Of a stretch of DNA of 64,000 nucleotides, positions 15,049-24,143 are shown in pieces. The notes under the pieces are model-generated. The model was not told where the DNA came from and searched no databases. It was given only the letters and a program-made list of their open reading frames with translations. The stretch is from Planctomycetota bacterium (GTDB taxonomy: Bacteria; Planctomycetota; Planctomycetia; Planctomycetales; Planctomycetaceae): positions 186,001 to 250,000 of the forward strand of contig QQVO01000015.1 in NCBI GenBank assembly GCA_003388505.1, written 5' to 3'. The position numbers and the translations under genes were made by a program. Each line of letters opens with the position of its first letter. Positions within the stretch are counted from its first letter, which is position 1.

Positions 15049-17795
15049 CCGGCGGGGACTGGTTCGTTCTGGTGCGGAGCGGTCGCTGGGGTCGGCGTTG
15101 GCTCGTTGTGGGGTGACGTTTCTGATGAGGGCTGGTCGGCTGTGGTTGCGGCGTTGGCGTCGGCTTCGGCGGTTGCGTGACTCGGGGCGTCTGTGTTTGA
15201 TTCGGCGTGGGCGACGGCAGACTGGTCGTTGTCTGTGAGACGTTGGAATGTGTAAACGCACATGGCGAACACGACGGCGCCGCAGGCCAGCATGCCCCAC
15301 CCCACCCACTGTCCGGTTCCGCCGACGGCCGACGCCAGCAGGGACATGCCGGCCACGCACAATACGCCCGTCAGAATTCCGGAAAGAAACAGTCGGTCCC
15401 GAATCTTGTTCTTCTTTTCGTGCTTGGCCAGAATGCCGCGGGCGTGTTGGTTCGCGAGATCACGCAGACTGGTGATCTCCTGCCGCACGGCTGACTTGTT
15501 CACACGGCTGACGCTGGTCTGTGCGACGGGCTGCGTTGGTTCGGCTTGAGCGATCTGGCTCTCCGGTTCGTCGGACAGTTCTGCTTCTCCGACAGGTTCT
15601 TCCGATATTGTTTGCGTTGTGGTGCTCGACGCTGCGGTCGTTGCGACTGCCTGCGTGGCGGTTGCGACGTTCTGTGACGCTTTGAACTGTTCGAGGAACC
15701 GGCTTGTTGACAGACCCATCGACGGCGCCGAGTCGCACGGTTCATCCTCGATCGGGTCGGTCTCTGCTGCGAGTGTTTCCTCTTCGGGGACATCGGTTTC
15801 CGATTCATTTTCCGAGAGGAGTCCGGAAGACGAGTCGTGTTCGACGTCGGCATCTGTGGTGTCCGTTTCCTCAGCCAAAGCCGTCGCATCATCCTCCATC
15901 GAGGACTCCGGTTCGCTCGCCGCGGTCCGACCGGAACGCTGCTTGAGTTCGTCCACCGAGACGCCGAACAGGTCCGAGAGTTCTTTGCGGAGCGAATCGA
16001 GGCGCGGGTCGTCTCCGAGCGGGGAATCGCTGTCTGCGAGAGCCTCCTCGGCCTCCTGCACAGCGGCGACTTCAAGCGGGTCCGCCGGCAATTCATGAGA
16101 CTCAGTTTCGTGACTGTCTGAAACGTCCTCGACAACGTCCGTGGTTGACTCCGCATCGACTTCAAAGACGTCCTCGGCGACAGTTTCGGGTTCAGTCTCC
16201 CGTTCGCTGGATGCGGGCTCGTCGCTGTCTGCGAGCGTCTCGGCGTGGCTGGGCGGTTCGGTCCACCGAGTTTCGTCGGCGGGTGAGCCTTCGATCAATG
16301 CGCTGACCTGATTCATCTGATCGTGGGTGGCGAGGTCGTGCGCTGCGATTTCCTCCGATTCGGTCTCCGGAGCGGCGCTTTCCACTTCGCTGACGTGGGA
16401 GTCGGAATCGTCCGGTGCGGCTTCCCGGTGCTCGTTTTCGGCGGGCTGCGCAGAACTCGATTTGTCCTCAGCCGCCAGTTGCTCCGGCGTGGGGAACTGC
16501 AGGGGCGTGGAGGGCCGCTGCGGCGGAACCGTTTCCGTCGATCGCGAGTCGACGGTCTGCTGCGGCATCGTTTCGGCATCGGAATCCGGCTGCTGGATGG
16601 TCGCGACGCCGGTCGCGAGCGCATTCCAGTTCGCGCGGGTTCGCTTGCGTCGCACCTGGAGATAGATCACGACGGCGAGCAACCCCAGGCAGACCAGCAG
16701 GAACGGAGCAAACCGGAGCCATGCCGTTGCGTTGCCCGGCGCGGTTGCGACATTCGAGGCGGCCTCGATCTGCTCCGCCGGCAGGAGCGAGACCTCATTG
16801 GCCTGCCGTGGGCGATCTGCAAGTTCCGTGGCCGTCGGTTTCTCCTGTGCGGCGTTCGACGTCACCGGTGCGGGCGTTGGGTCGCTTGACTGTTCGGGCT
16901 TCGACTGTGCGACCGGCTGAGCGTCGAGCGCGGCCGTCGCAGGCGACTCTTCGTCAATCGGAGCGGGTTTGTCGTTCTGCGCAGGGGTCGTTTCATCGGC
17001 GATCTGTAGATCGGGCGGGGTGGTCGAGGGAACGGGGAGTTGGACGACGCGGATATTGACCGTTGTGGCATCGGAGAGCCCGGCACGATCGACGACTCTT
17101 ACCGTGAGAGGAATCACGTGGCGGCCCGGGCCGAAATCGTTCTGTGAATTGATGGAGACTGCCCCGGTTTCGGGATCGAGCGCGATCAGCCCTTGCTCAT
17201 CGCCGCTGATGATCGAGAAGACGTGATGATCGTCGGCGTCGGGGTCGATGACGTTCAGCTTCGCGATCTCTGAGCTGGCGGCCTGGCCGCCGGCAACCAG
17301 AGTCAGGCTCTGCGCCGGCAACTGCGGACTTTCGTTGGCGTCGGTGACATGAATTGGCACCGACTGCGTCGTCGTGCGGGCGAGGAATTCGCCCACGACG
17401 TCTCCGTCCGCTCCGGAAGAGAGCAGGTCCGCGGCGAAGGAGCGCAGGGCCGCGTCACCCTCGACGACCAGCCGCGCCCGGACAGACAACGAGAACACGG
17501 AGCGCTGCTCGAAGTCGATCGCCGCCGGATTTGCCACCGTGAGGTCGCCTGTATCTGAGTCGATGGCGAACGCGCCGGCTTCGTTGCCTCCGACGATTTC
17601 AAACTGCGTCCATTCGCCGCCGCCGCTGTTGCCGCCGGTGGGTGAGACGCGTCCCACCACTGCTCCGCGCGAGACCTGTTCGCTCAGCGAGAAGGCAGGC
17701 TGTTGGGCGGGTTGCTCGGCCGTCGCGACGCCCGGGTCGATAGCGGTCGTCAGAAGGAGTGCGATGATGACGGCGGTGCGGGTTGTCGGGGTCAA
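15045..17795 (-). CDS. Large cadherin-like, acidic, multi-TM protein
   Basis: 916 residues. Signal peptide 1-26. Two cadherin-type repeats follow (about 32-150 and 160-256), each with AIDSDTGDLTV / ALDPETGAVSI strands and VTDANESPQ or VIDPDADDH calcium-type linkers. After a Pro/Thr linker comes one TM helix (about 366-386, LRFAPFLLVCLGLLAVVIYLQ) with RRKRTR behind it. A ~370-residue very acidic, Glu/Ser/Thr-rich, presumably disordered region follows, then a basic stretch, and two closely spaced TM helices (LSGILTGVLCVAGMSLLASA, WGMLACGAVVFAMCVY). The tail is Ala/Thr/Pro-rich. The layout puts the cadherin repeats outside and the acidic region in the cytoplasm. The function is unknown, perhaps adhesion or envelope organisation. 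It is divergent from the LRR/TPR lipoprotein gene. Confidence 0.8.
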   Translation of the reverse strand: MTPTTRTAVIIALLLTTAIDPGVATAEQPAQQPAFSLSEQVSRGAVVGRVSPTGGNSGGGEWTQFEIVGGNEAGAFAIDSDTGDLTVANPAAIDFEQRSVFSLSVRARLVVEGDAALRSFAADLLSSGADGDVVGEFLARTTTQSVPIHVTDANESPQLPAQSLTLVAGGQAASSEIAKLNVIDPDADDHHVFSIISGDEQGLIALDPETGAVSINSQNDFGPGRHVIPLTVRVVDRAGLSDATTVNIRVVQLPVPSTTPPDLQIADETTPAQNDKPAPIDEESPATAALDAQPVAQSKPEQSSDPTPAPVTSNAAQEKPTATELADRPRQANEVSLLPAEQIEAASNVATAPGNATAWLRFAPFLLVCLGLLAVVIYLQVRRKRTRANWNALATGVATIQQPDSDAETMPQQTVDSRSTETVPPQRPSTPLQFPTPEQLAAEDKSSSAQPAENEHREAAPDDSDSHVSEVESAAPETESEEIAAHDLATHDQMNQVSALIEGSPADETRWTEPPSHAETLADSDEPASSERETEPETVAEDVFEVDAESTTDVVEDVSDSHETESHELPADPLEVAAVQEAEEALADSDSPLGDDPRLDSLRKELSDLFGVSVDELKQRSGRTAASEPESSMEDDATALAEETDTTDADVEHDSSSGLLSENESETDVPEEETLAAETDPIEDEPCDSAPSMGLSTSRFLEQFKASQNVATATQAVATTAASSTTTQTISEEPVGEAELSDEPESQIAQAEPTQPVAQTSVSRVNKSAVRQEITSLRDLANQHARGILAKHEKKNKIRDRLFLSGILTGVLCVAGMSLLASAVGGTGQWVGWGMLACGAVVFAMCVYTFQRLTDNDQSAVAHAESNTDAPSHATAEADANAATTADQPSSETSPHNEPTPTPATAPHQNEPVPAG

Positions 17796-18211
17796 CGGAC
17801 CGTCCTCGGCATGGGGAGAGGTTGAAATCGGGAAACTCTACTTCTCTCGAACGACTTACGGGGAAAGGAATTCCATGTTCCGCGATGGGTGTTCGCCGGT
17901 TCGATCGGTGCAACCGGAATCCTGGGGCCAACAGGCGCGTTCGGGAGCAGCGTTACTGGCGTTATCTCCGGCAGAACTCTTCCGCCGGGCAGCCGGGTGC
18001 GATGATTTGCGTGGGAACGAATCACCGAGCGACACGTTTGGAACCGATTCTCGGAAATGTGCCGATCGAATGCGTTGCACGTTGCTGCTGCGCTGCGGAC
18101 GTGGGACGTTCGCAGGCAGACAGGACTTCACAATTTATTGTCCCGCAGGGACTTGCGGGTTTTCTCTGTGTGTGCGAGGGAACGGAACTCCCCCGGACGC
18201 GCCACTTCCAA
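17796..18211. other. Long leader between divergent cadherin-like and LRR/TPR genes
   Basis: 416 bp. The plus strand is weakly open, but its peptide is Arg/Gly/Cys-rich and not protein-like. The region ends with an intrinsic terminator-like hairpin at 18142-18165, about 50 bp before the LRR gene. It may hold a long 5' leader, an attenuator or a small RNA. No known RNA family was recognised. Confidence 0.4.
18142..18165 (+). terminator. Terminator-like hairpin upstream of the LRR/TPR gene
   Basis: CCCGCA (18142-18147) and TGCGGG (18154-18159) with a 6-nt loop GGGACT, followed at once by TTTTCT. No protein gene precedes it on this strand, so it could end a leader or small RNA. Confidence 0.5.
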
Positions 18212-19831
18212 ATGGATGTGGAGATGCTGGGAAAACAACTGATTGCACCGTTGATGGCGATTTCGCTGGTCGCCGGCCTGGCGGGTTGCCACGGGCTGCG
18301 GAATGACGGGACCGAGTGCGCACCAAAAAAGTCGTACCGCTTTCATTTGGATCGGTTCGGACCGAATACGGCGTCACTTACCCCGCCGACCCCTGATTCA
18401 TCCGCGTACTTCGGCGAGACGGCGCCTCCGTCATCTCCGGCATCCGAGGCCGATTCGGAAGACGAACCGGCGGCTCCGAGCCGCGAGGAGGCGGCGGCTC
18501 GACTGGCTCAGATCGGGGGAAGGCTGATTGAGTCGGACTCGGGGGAGGTCGTCGGATTTGATGCGGTGCGCACTGAGATGAGCGACGCCGATCTTCCGGA
18601 TCTTGCGGCGTTTCCGGGGTTGACGGAGCTGAATCTCCGTGAGACGAACGTCGGCGACGCCGGGCTGGAGCACGTGGCCGAACTGGAAAACCTCGAGTTT
18701 CTCGGCCTGACCGGAACGCAGGTCACTGACGCCGGGTTGCCGCACTTGACGCGACTGACCGAACTCCGATTTCTGACTCTGGGCAATACGGATGTCACCG
18801 ACGAGGGGCTCGACGTCCTGGCGGAATGTGCCCGGCTGGAAGCGATCAACCTGAAGGCGACGCGCGTCAGCGCGGAGGGCGTCGCGCGGCTGCAAAGCCG
18901 GTTGCCGCTCTGCCGCGTGGTCACGGACAGTCTCACATCCCCGCAGACGCCGACCTCACTCGATCACTCGCAGGACGCGCGGCCGAATGGGTTTTCGCCC
19001 TATCTTCCTTTCGACGCTCCTGCTCCGCGATCGAACCCGGCGGCGGAGACGCTGGAGATCCCGCTTCCGCCCGGCGGTGAACTCGATCGCGATGGGTCGC
19101 ACACGCCGCCGCAGACTCTGCCGGACGTTTCCAGCCGGACAAGAAGGCCGGCGGCGATGGAGATGGCGGCGAGAGAGGTCAACTGGCCCGCCGCCCCTTC
19201 CGATGAACTGCGGCCGCGCCGGGAGCGGTCGCTGCAGATTCCGCCTGCTGTTGCGTGGGCGAATCCGGAGGAGCGGTTGATGTGGATGCTCCATGAGAAG
19301 CTGGAGGATCCTGAGGTGTTGCGCGCCTTCGCCCAGGTGCACGCCGATCGTGAGAACTGGGCCGAAGCGCGGCGGATGCTGCAGGCCGCGGTGCGGCTGA
19401 GTCCTGACGACCTCTCACTGCGATACGAACTGGGCGTTGCCTGCGCCCGTTGCGGAGACTTCGAGTCTGCCTATGAGAACTTCGAGGCGACAGTGGGTGC
19501 GGCCCGCGCACATTACAACCTGGGCGTGCTCCTGCACGAAGAGGGGCGGACAATCGCGGCTGCGGCGGAGTTCCGCAAAGCGTTGGAGTCGGATGGTTCG
19601 TTGAGCGTTGCACGCGAGTGGCTGGATTACGTCGAAGGGGCGAAGGAGATCTCCAGGTCCAGCGAAGAACACTCCTTCGCACTGACCGACGAACAGATTC
19701 GCCGGCTGTTTCTTCCGCCCACGGGCGGTCGAACTCAAGCACTCAGGCAGGCCTCGTTCGGGGATGAGGCTGCCTACGAAGTTGAGATTCGCCCGCAAGC
19801 GAATGTGCCGCAACCTGGACTGCGGCGCTGA
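18212..19831 (+). CDS. Leucine-rich-repeat and TPR lipoprotein
   Basis: 539 residues. The ATG at 18212 (or 18224) is chosen because it opens a lipoprotein signal, MLGKQLIAPLMAISLVAGLAGC; the frame is open further upstream but not signal-like. After an acidic linker come about four RI-type leucine-rich repeats (about 128-220) with the pattern LTELNLRETNVGDAGLEHVAEL. A Pro-rich linker leads to a TPR region (about 353-475: WAEARRMLQAAVRLSPDDLSLRYELG; FESAYENFEATVGAARAHYNLG). It is probably an outer-membrane or periplasmic scaffold binding other proteins. Its neighbour on the opposite strand, across the 416-bp leader, is the cadherin-like protein, so a shared envelope role is possible. Confidence 0.78.
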   Translation: MDVEMLGKQLIAPLMAISLVAGLAGCHGLRNDGTECAPKKSYRFHLDRFGPNTASLTPPTPDSSAYFGETAPPSSPASEADSEDEPAAPSREEAAARLAQIGGRLIESDSGEVVGFDAVRTEMSDADLPDLAAFPGLTELNLRETNVGDAGLEHVAELENLEFLGLTGTQVTDAGLPHLTRLTELRFLTLGNTDVTDEGLDVLAECARLEAINLKATRVSAEGVARLQSRLPLCRVVTDSLTSPQTPTSLDHSQDARPNGFSPYLPFDAPAPRSNPAAETLEIPLPPGGELDRDGSHTPPQTLPDVSSRTRRPAAMEMAAREVNWPAAPSDELRPRRERSLQIPPAVAWANPEERLMWMLHEKLEDPEVLRAFAQVHADRENWAEARRMLQAAVRLSPDDLSLRYELGVACARCGDFESAYENFEATVGAARAHYNLGVLLHEEGRTIAAAAEFRKALESDGSLSVAREWLDYVEGAKEISRSSEEHSFALTDEQIRRLFLPPTGGRTQALRQASFGDEAAYEVEIRPQANVPQPGLRR

Positions 19832-19837
19832 GCGGCT

Positions 19838-20227
19838 TCATTTTCCGAGCGCATCACCGCCGGCCGCCGACAGTTCCTGCCATTGGGCGAGTCGGGTCTC
19901 GAGTTCGGCGACGGCGGCGCGTATCGAAGCGACCGCCTGTACGAAGTTCATGTGGGTTGAAGCTTCGGGAGCATCGACGGCGAATTGCTCGCTGGCCTGC
20001 CGCAGCTTGCCGAGTTTTTTCTGCAGCATCCTGAAGTAGGCCGGCGGATCGTCGACGCGGGTTTCGAGCGCGCGGGCGGTGTCGAACACTGTGCGGGCGA
20101 TCGGCATCAGGCCGGGAAAATCTTCGACCTCTTCGCTGTGTTTGACGAACGTGCGCACCATCCAGGCGTGCGCCATGGCGTTCTCACACTGCTCGACGAG
20201 TTCTGTCGCCGTCGGTTGCGCCTGCAT
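19838..20227 (-). CDS. Hypothetical helical protein
   Basis: 129 residues, not recognised. It is all-helical in appearance (ELVEQCENAMAHAWMVRTFVKHSEE; YFRMLQKKLGKLRQASEQFAV; NFVQAVASIRAAVAELETRLAQWQ), with no signal peptide or membrane segment. It resembles small four-helix cytosolic proteins. It starts with ATG at 20227 and converges, 6 bp apart, on the LRR/TPR gene; its stop is close to that gene's stop. Confidence 0.6.
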   Translation of the reverse strand: MQAQPTATELVEQCENAMAHAWMVRTFVKHSEEVEDFPGLMPIARTVFDTARALETRVDDPPAYFRMLQKKLGKLRQASEQFAVDAPEASTHMNFVQAVASIRAAVAELETRLAQWQELSAAGGDALGK

Positions 20228-20425
20228 TGGATTTCAATCTCCCGCGATTGGCTGGTCGTCGGCGAGGCTACGATACGACAGCGGTGATTCGCAAGCAGCG
20301 GCGGGCGGGTCTGCGGCTCCGATTTGCAGACGACCAGAAAAAAATTCACAGCGCCTTAACTGTTCATGCATCGAGACTTCCAATCGCGACGGGGCTCTTT
20401 CGAGGGGGATGTCGGAAGCGGTGTA

Positions 20426-20453
20426 TTGACAAAGTTTTTGACCCGGCTAAACT
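20426..20453 (+). promoter_or_regulatory. Putative upstream promoter of nrdJ
   Basis: Consensus TTGACA at 20426-20431, a 16-bp spacer, and TAAACT at 20448-20453. Initiation would fall near 20460, just ahead of the NrdR-like boxes. Confidence 0.55.
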
Positions 20454-20470
20454 CGCGACTTCACGGAAGT

Positions 20471-20484
20471 CACAAGATGTTGCG
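20471..20484 (+). promoter_or_regulatory. NrdR-box-like site 1
   Basis: CACAAGATGTTGCG, a weaker match (about 10 of 14) to the NrdR consensus CACTATATATTGTG. It starts exactly 31 bp before the better site at 20502, the classical three-helical-turn spacing of paired NrdR boxes. Confidence 0.45.
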
Positions 20485-20501
20485 TCCCTTTGGAGTTTCT
20501 T

Positions 20502-20515
20502 CACTATAGATTGTG
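20502..20515 (+). promoter_or_regulatory. NrdR-box-like site 2
   Basis: CACTATAGATTGTG differs from the NrdR consensus CACTATATATTGTG at one base. It lies 220 bp upstream of the nrdJ start and overlaps the likely -35 area of the TATAAT at 20536-20541, as expected for repression of a ribonucleotide reductase gene. Confidence 0.65.
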
Positions 20516-20541
20516 GAGAATATCCGTTCACCTTGTATAAT
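20511..20541 (+). promoter_or_regulatory. Putative proximal promoter of nrdJ
   Basis: Perfect -10 TATAAT at 20536-20541. The nearest -35-like hexamer is TTGTGG at 20511-20516 (19-bp spacer), inside the second NrdR-like box. Confidence 0.5.
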
Positions 20542-20734
20542 TCTGTACAGGTGACCTCACTCTCCATCCGATAGGAATTGCGTTCGCGGCTGCGCCGTTC
20601 GCGACGCGATTTCGTCGTGGGAGTGCGAGAGGGACTGGCATCGGACTCCGCTTCTCGATTGCTCGAACGGGCAGGTGGACTGGTCCACGGGAAGCGAATT
20701 GACACGGAAACGATTTCATCAGGAGAGGTGCACG

Positions 20735-23710
20735 ATGCACGATGCGCAGGGAGCAGTGGTCGAACGTCGTACGAACGGAAAATCTGCACTCGCCCCGACT
20801 CAAGGGCACGCCATGCAGGTCGACCCTTATTTCTGTCCGGCTGACGTCGACCCGTTCGAGACCGTCGAATGGGACTCGCGAACCGCTCAGATCAAGGACG
20901 AGAACGGGGGCGTCCTCTTTGAGCAGAACGACTGCCAGGTTCCGGTCGACTGGAGCGCGCTGGCGACGAACGTGGTCGTCTCCAAGTACTTCTACGGCGA
21001 ACCGGGGACGCCGGAACGCGAAACGAGCGTTCGCCAGGTGATTCACCGCGTGGCGCGGACGATCGCCGACTGGGGCACCCAGGACGGCTATTTCGCATCC
21101 GCCGCCGACGGCGAGAACTTCTATCGCGAACTGACGTGGCTCTGCCTGCATCAGCACGGGGCGTTCAATTCGCCGGTGTGGTTCAACGTCGGCCTGTATC
21201 ACCAGTACGGGGTGAAGGGCTGCCGCGGCAACTACTACTGGGACACGGCCACCAAAGTGGTCAAGCGGCCGGAGACGCCTTACGAATTCCCGCAGGCGTC
21301 CGCGTGCTTCATCCAGTCGGTCGACGACAACATGGAGTCGATCATGCATCTGGCGACGGCCGAGGCGATGCTGTTCAAATTCGGGTCGGGAACGGGAACC
21401 GATCTGTCGACGATTCGCTCTGCGAATGAAAAGCTCTCCGGCGGCGGCACACCGTCCGGGCCGCTGTCGTTCATGCGGGTTTACGACCAGATCGCGGCCG
21501 TCGTGAAGTCGGGCGGCAAGACCCGCCGCGCGGCCAAGATGCAGTCGCTCAAGGACTGGCATCCGGACATCCGCGAGTTCATTCAGTGCAAGGCCAAGGA
21601 AGAGAAGAAGGCCCGCACGCTGATCGAAAGCGGCGAGTACGAGGCGAACTTCAACGGCGAAGCCTACTCGTCGATCATGTTCCAGAACGCGAACCTTTCG
21701 GTTCGGGTGAGCGATGAGTTCATGCAGGCCGTCGAGGATGACGGCGAATGGACGACGCACTGGGTCACTGACTCCACCCGGCCCGGCCCCACCTATCAGG
21801 CCCGCGACCTGATGCGCGACATCGCCGAGGGAACCTGGTTCTGCGGCGATCCCGGCGTGCAGTACGAGTCGACAATCAACAACTGGCATACCTGCAAGGA
21901 GACCGGACCGATCAATGCGTCCAATCCCTGCAGTGAGTACATGTTCCTCGACGACACCGCGTGCAACCTGTCGAGCATCAACCTCAAGAAGATGCAGCGT
22001 GCGGATGGTTCGTTCGACGTCGATCGGTTTCGCCGGGCGTGCTCCATATTTATCACTGCTCAGGAGATTCTGGTCGATCATGCCAGCTATCCGACGCCCT
22101 CGATTGCCGAGAACTCCCACCTGTTCCGCCCGCTGGGACTGGGATACGCCAACCTCGGCAGCCTGCTGATGTCGATGGGCATCCCTTACGACAGCGACAC
22201 GGGACGCGGCATCTGCGGCGCCATCACAGCGCTGCTCAACGGACAGGGCTATCTGACTTCCAGCGAGATGGCGGCCCACCTGGGGCCGTTTGCCGGCTAT
22301 CGCGAGAACGAGCAGTCGATGCTCGACGTGATGCAGATGCACCGCGACGCGGTGGAACGGATCGATCCGGCGTGTCCGGCGGAATTGCGGGACGCGGCGC
22401 GGCAGGTCTGGAACGAGTGTCTGCAGTCCGGCCGCAAACACGGCTATCGCAACGCTCAGGCGACCGTGCTGGCGCCGACCGGGACGATCGCGTTCATGAT
22501 GGATTGCGACACGACCGGCATCGAGCCCGACATCGCTCTGGTAAAGTACAAGCAACTCGCCGGCGGCGGCATGATGAAGATCGTCAACCGCACCGTTCCG
22601 ACGGCGCTCAAGTCGCTCGGCTACGATCAGCCGGTGATCGAGGGCATTCTCGATTACATCGAGAGCGACGAAACGATCGAAGGCGCTCCGGGCCTCAGGG
22701 AGGAGCATCTGCCGGTCTTCGACTGCGCCTTCAAGGCGGCGAAGGGGACGCGTTCGATCTCGTGGCGGGCGCACATCGGCATGATGGCGGCCGCGCAGCC
22801 GTTCCTTTCGGGGGCGATCTCCAAGACGGTCAACATGCCGTCGGACTCGACCGTGGAGGACATTGAGCAGGCCTATATCGAAGGCTGGAAGCTCGGTCTG
22901 AAGGCGCTCGCGATCTACCGCGACGGATCGAAGCAGTCGCAGCCACTGGCGACATCCAAGGAGGGAGGCCGCAAGAAGGGCGAAGAGGCGCCGCGGGGAC
23001 CGGTTCGCCGGCATCTGGCGGAGACGCGGCAGTCGGTGACGCACAAGTTCTCCGTCGGCACGCACGAGGGCTACATTACCGTCGGCCTGTTTGAGGACGG
23101 CGAGCCGGGAGAACTGTTCATCACGATGGCCAAGGAAGGATCGACCGTGGGCGGGCTGATGGACGTGATCGGCACGCTGACTTCGATGGCGTTGCAGTAC
23201 GGCGTGCCGCTCAAGGCGCTGGTCGACAAGTTCAGCCACATGCGGTTTGAGCCATCGGGCTGGACGAAGAACCCCGATATTCCGCTGGCGAAGAGCGTTC
23301 CGGATTACATCTTCCGCTGGCTGGGAATGCAGTTCATACCCGGCTACCGGGAAGCGCATGCTCCCAAGCAGGAGGCGAGCGGCTCACCGGACGAAGGCGG
23401 AGAGAGTGACGACGGCGGTTCACCGGCGGCGGCCGTCCGAGCGATGAAGGACGTGCTCGCCGCCCACGACGTCCCGACGACTGAGACGAACGGCGTGCAC
23501 CGGAAGAACGGGTCGAACGGACACGCGTCGCCCTCAGGGGTGGTTCCTTACGGAGCATCCGTTTCGGAAGGGAGCGTACACAAGCGCGATGAGCAGTTCT
23601 CGACGTTCCAGTCTGACGCCCCAGTCTGTGACAACTGCGGTGCGATTACCGTGCGAAATGGCAACTGCCATTTGTGTCACAATTGCGGCAACAGCATGGG
23701 GTGCAGTTAA
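20735..23710 (+). CDS. nrdJ: Vitamin B12-dependent ribonucleotide reductase (class II)
   Basis: 991 residues from the ATG at 20735, which has AGGAGAGG 6 bases ahead. The core shows NSPVWFNVG, the substrate-site CFIQSVDD, FGSGTGTDLSTIRS, NPCSEYMFLDDTACNLSSINL with the active-site cysteine region, ATVLAPTGTIAFMMDCDTTGIEP, and a C-terminal zinc-ribbon-like tail with CDNCG and CHLCHNCG. The enzyme reduces ribonucleotides to deoxyribonucleotides using adenosylcobalamin to make the thiyl radical, and needs no oxygen. The 23270-23590 part is a low-complexity linker before the Cys tail. NrdR-type boxes upstream suggest dNTP-responsive repression. It is monocistronic. Confidence 0.96.
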   Translation: MHDAQGAVVERRTNGKSALAPTQGHAMQVDPYFCPADVDPFETVEWDSRTAQIKDENGGVLFEQNDCQVPVDWSALATNVVVSKYFYGEPGTPERETSVRQVIHRVARTIADWGTQDGYFASAADGENFYRELTWLCLHQHGAFNSPVWFNVGLYHQYGVKGCRGNYYWDTATKVVKRPETPYEFPQASACFIQSVDDNMESIMHLATAEAMLFKFGSGTGTDLSTIRSANEKLSGGGTPSGPLSFMRVYDQIAAVVKSGGKTRRAAKMQSLKDWHPDIREFIQCKAKEEKKARTLIESGEYEANFNGEAYSSIMFQNANLSVRVSDEFMQAVEDDGEWTTHWVTDSTRPGPTYQARDLMRDIAEGTWFCGDPGVQYESTINNWHTCKETGPINASNPCSEYMFLDDTACNLSSINLKKMQRADGSFDVDRFRRACSIFITAQEILVDHASYPTPSIAENSHLFRPLGLGYANLGSLLMSMGIPYDSDTGRGICGAITALLNGQGYLTSSEMAAHLGPFAGYRENEQSMLDVMQMHRDAVERIDPACPAELRDAARQVWNECLQSGRKHGYRNAQATVLAPTGTIAFMMDCDTTGIEPDIALVKYKQLAGGGMMKIVNRTVPTALKSLGYDQPVIEGILDYIESDETIEGAPGLREEHLPVFDCAFKAAKGTRSISWRAHIGMMAAAQPFLSGAISKTVNMPSDSTVEDIEQAYIEGWKLGLKALAIYRDGSKQSQPLATSKEGGRKKGEEAPRGPVRRHLAETRQSVTHKFSVGTHEGYITVGLFEDGEPGELFITMAKEGSTVGGLMDVIGTLTSMALQYGVPLKALVDKFSHMRFEPSGWTKNPDIPLAKSVPDYIFRWLGMQFIPGYREAHAPKQEASGSPDEGGESDDGGSPAAAVRAMKDVLAAHDVPTTETNGVHRKNGSNGHASPSGVVPYGASVSEGSVHKRDEQFSTFQSDAPVCDNCGAITVRNGNCHLCHNCGNSMGCS

Positions 23711-24143
23711 GGGGTTGTCGGCGGTCGGTCTTCAGTTTACGGAGAACTGACAACTACGTATCCAGCCTGGGATGCTGCTGACGGAGCGGCACGTCTCATG
23801 CCGCGGCGTCCCGGTCGCATGGAGCGGCCGGGACGCTGCCCTTTCTGGGTGGGTGAATTCTCGTACCGCTCGTGCAGAATAGGCGGGGGAACTACCACAA
23901 AGGTACAAAGACCACCAAGACGCGGACAGCGGGTTGCTGCCCGCCGCTACAGTTTCCGCACCTGGTGCGGGGGACTGAGTTGGTCGATTCCCGGGGGGAC
24001 TTCGCTTCGCTCCGCCCCCCGTCGCGCTGGGCAATGCCAAGATGCGCCATTGCTCGCGCTTTCACTGAGGCCAGAACCTTTGAGTTCTTCGTGCCGTTGT
24101 GGTTCAATTCCAAAGCCGTACGCGAACCGGGGAAATTACCGCA
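23711..24143. repeat. Repeat-rich gap after nrdJ
   Basis: 433 bp with no gene. It contains an inverted ttgtc/gacaa pair with the 'cagtt..gaactgacaact' repeat at 23715-23756. A GCGTCCCGG/CCGGGACGC hairpin lies at 23805-23835. A periodic 'accacaaaggtacaaagacc' run lies at 23893-23920, with its inverted partner 'ttcttcgtgccgttgtggtt' at 24085-24104. The hairpin next to nrdJ may act as its terminator, though there is no T run. Confidence 0.55.

Larger units (their letters stand above)
20228..20734. other. nrdJ upstream regulatory region
   Basis: 507 bp with no gene. It includes a locally AT-rich stretch (20330-20560), unusual for this GC-rich window, that holds two promoter-like pairs and two NrdR-box-like sites listed separately. 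Position 20543-20550 also contains the palindrome CTGTACAG. No cobalamin-riboswitch core was recognised. Confidence 0.5.

Noticed and set aside
20228-20734. Cobalamin riboswitch upstream of the B12-dependent reductase
   Set aside because: No conserved B12-box-like core could be found in the region, while NrdR-like sites explain regulation better.
20528-23359. A 943-codon minus-strand open frame antisense to nrdJ
   Set aside because: It is the mirror of a real, strongly conserved reductase. The peptide is Arg/His/Leu-rich without any domain, as expected for the antisense of a GC-rich gene.
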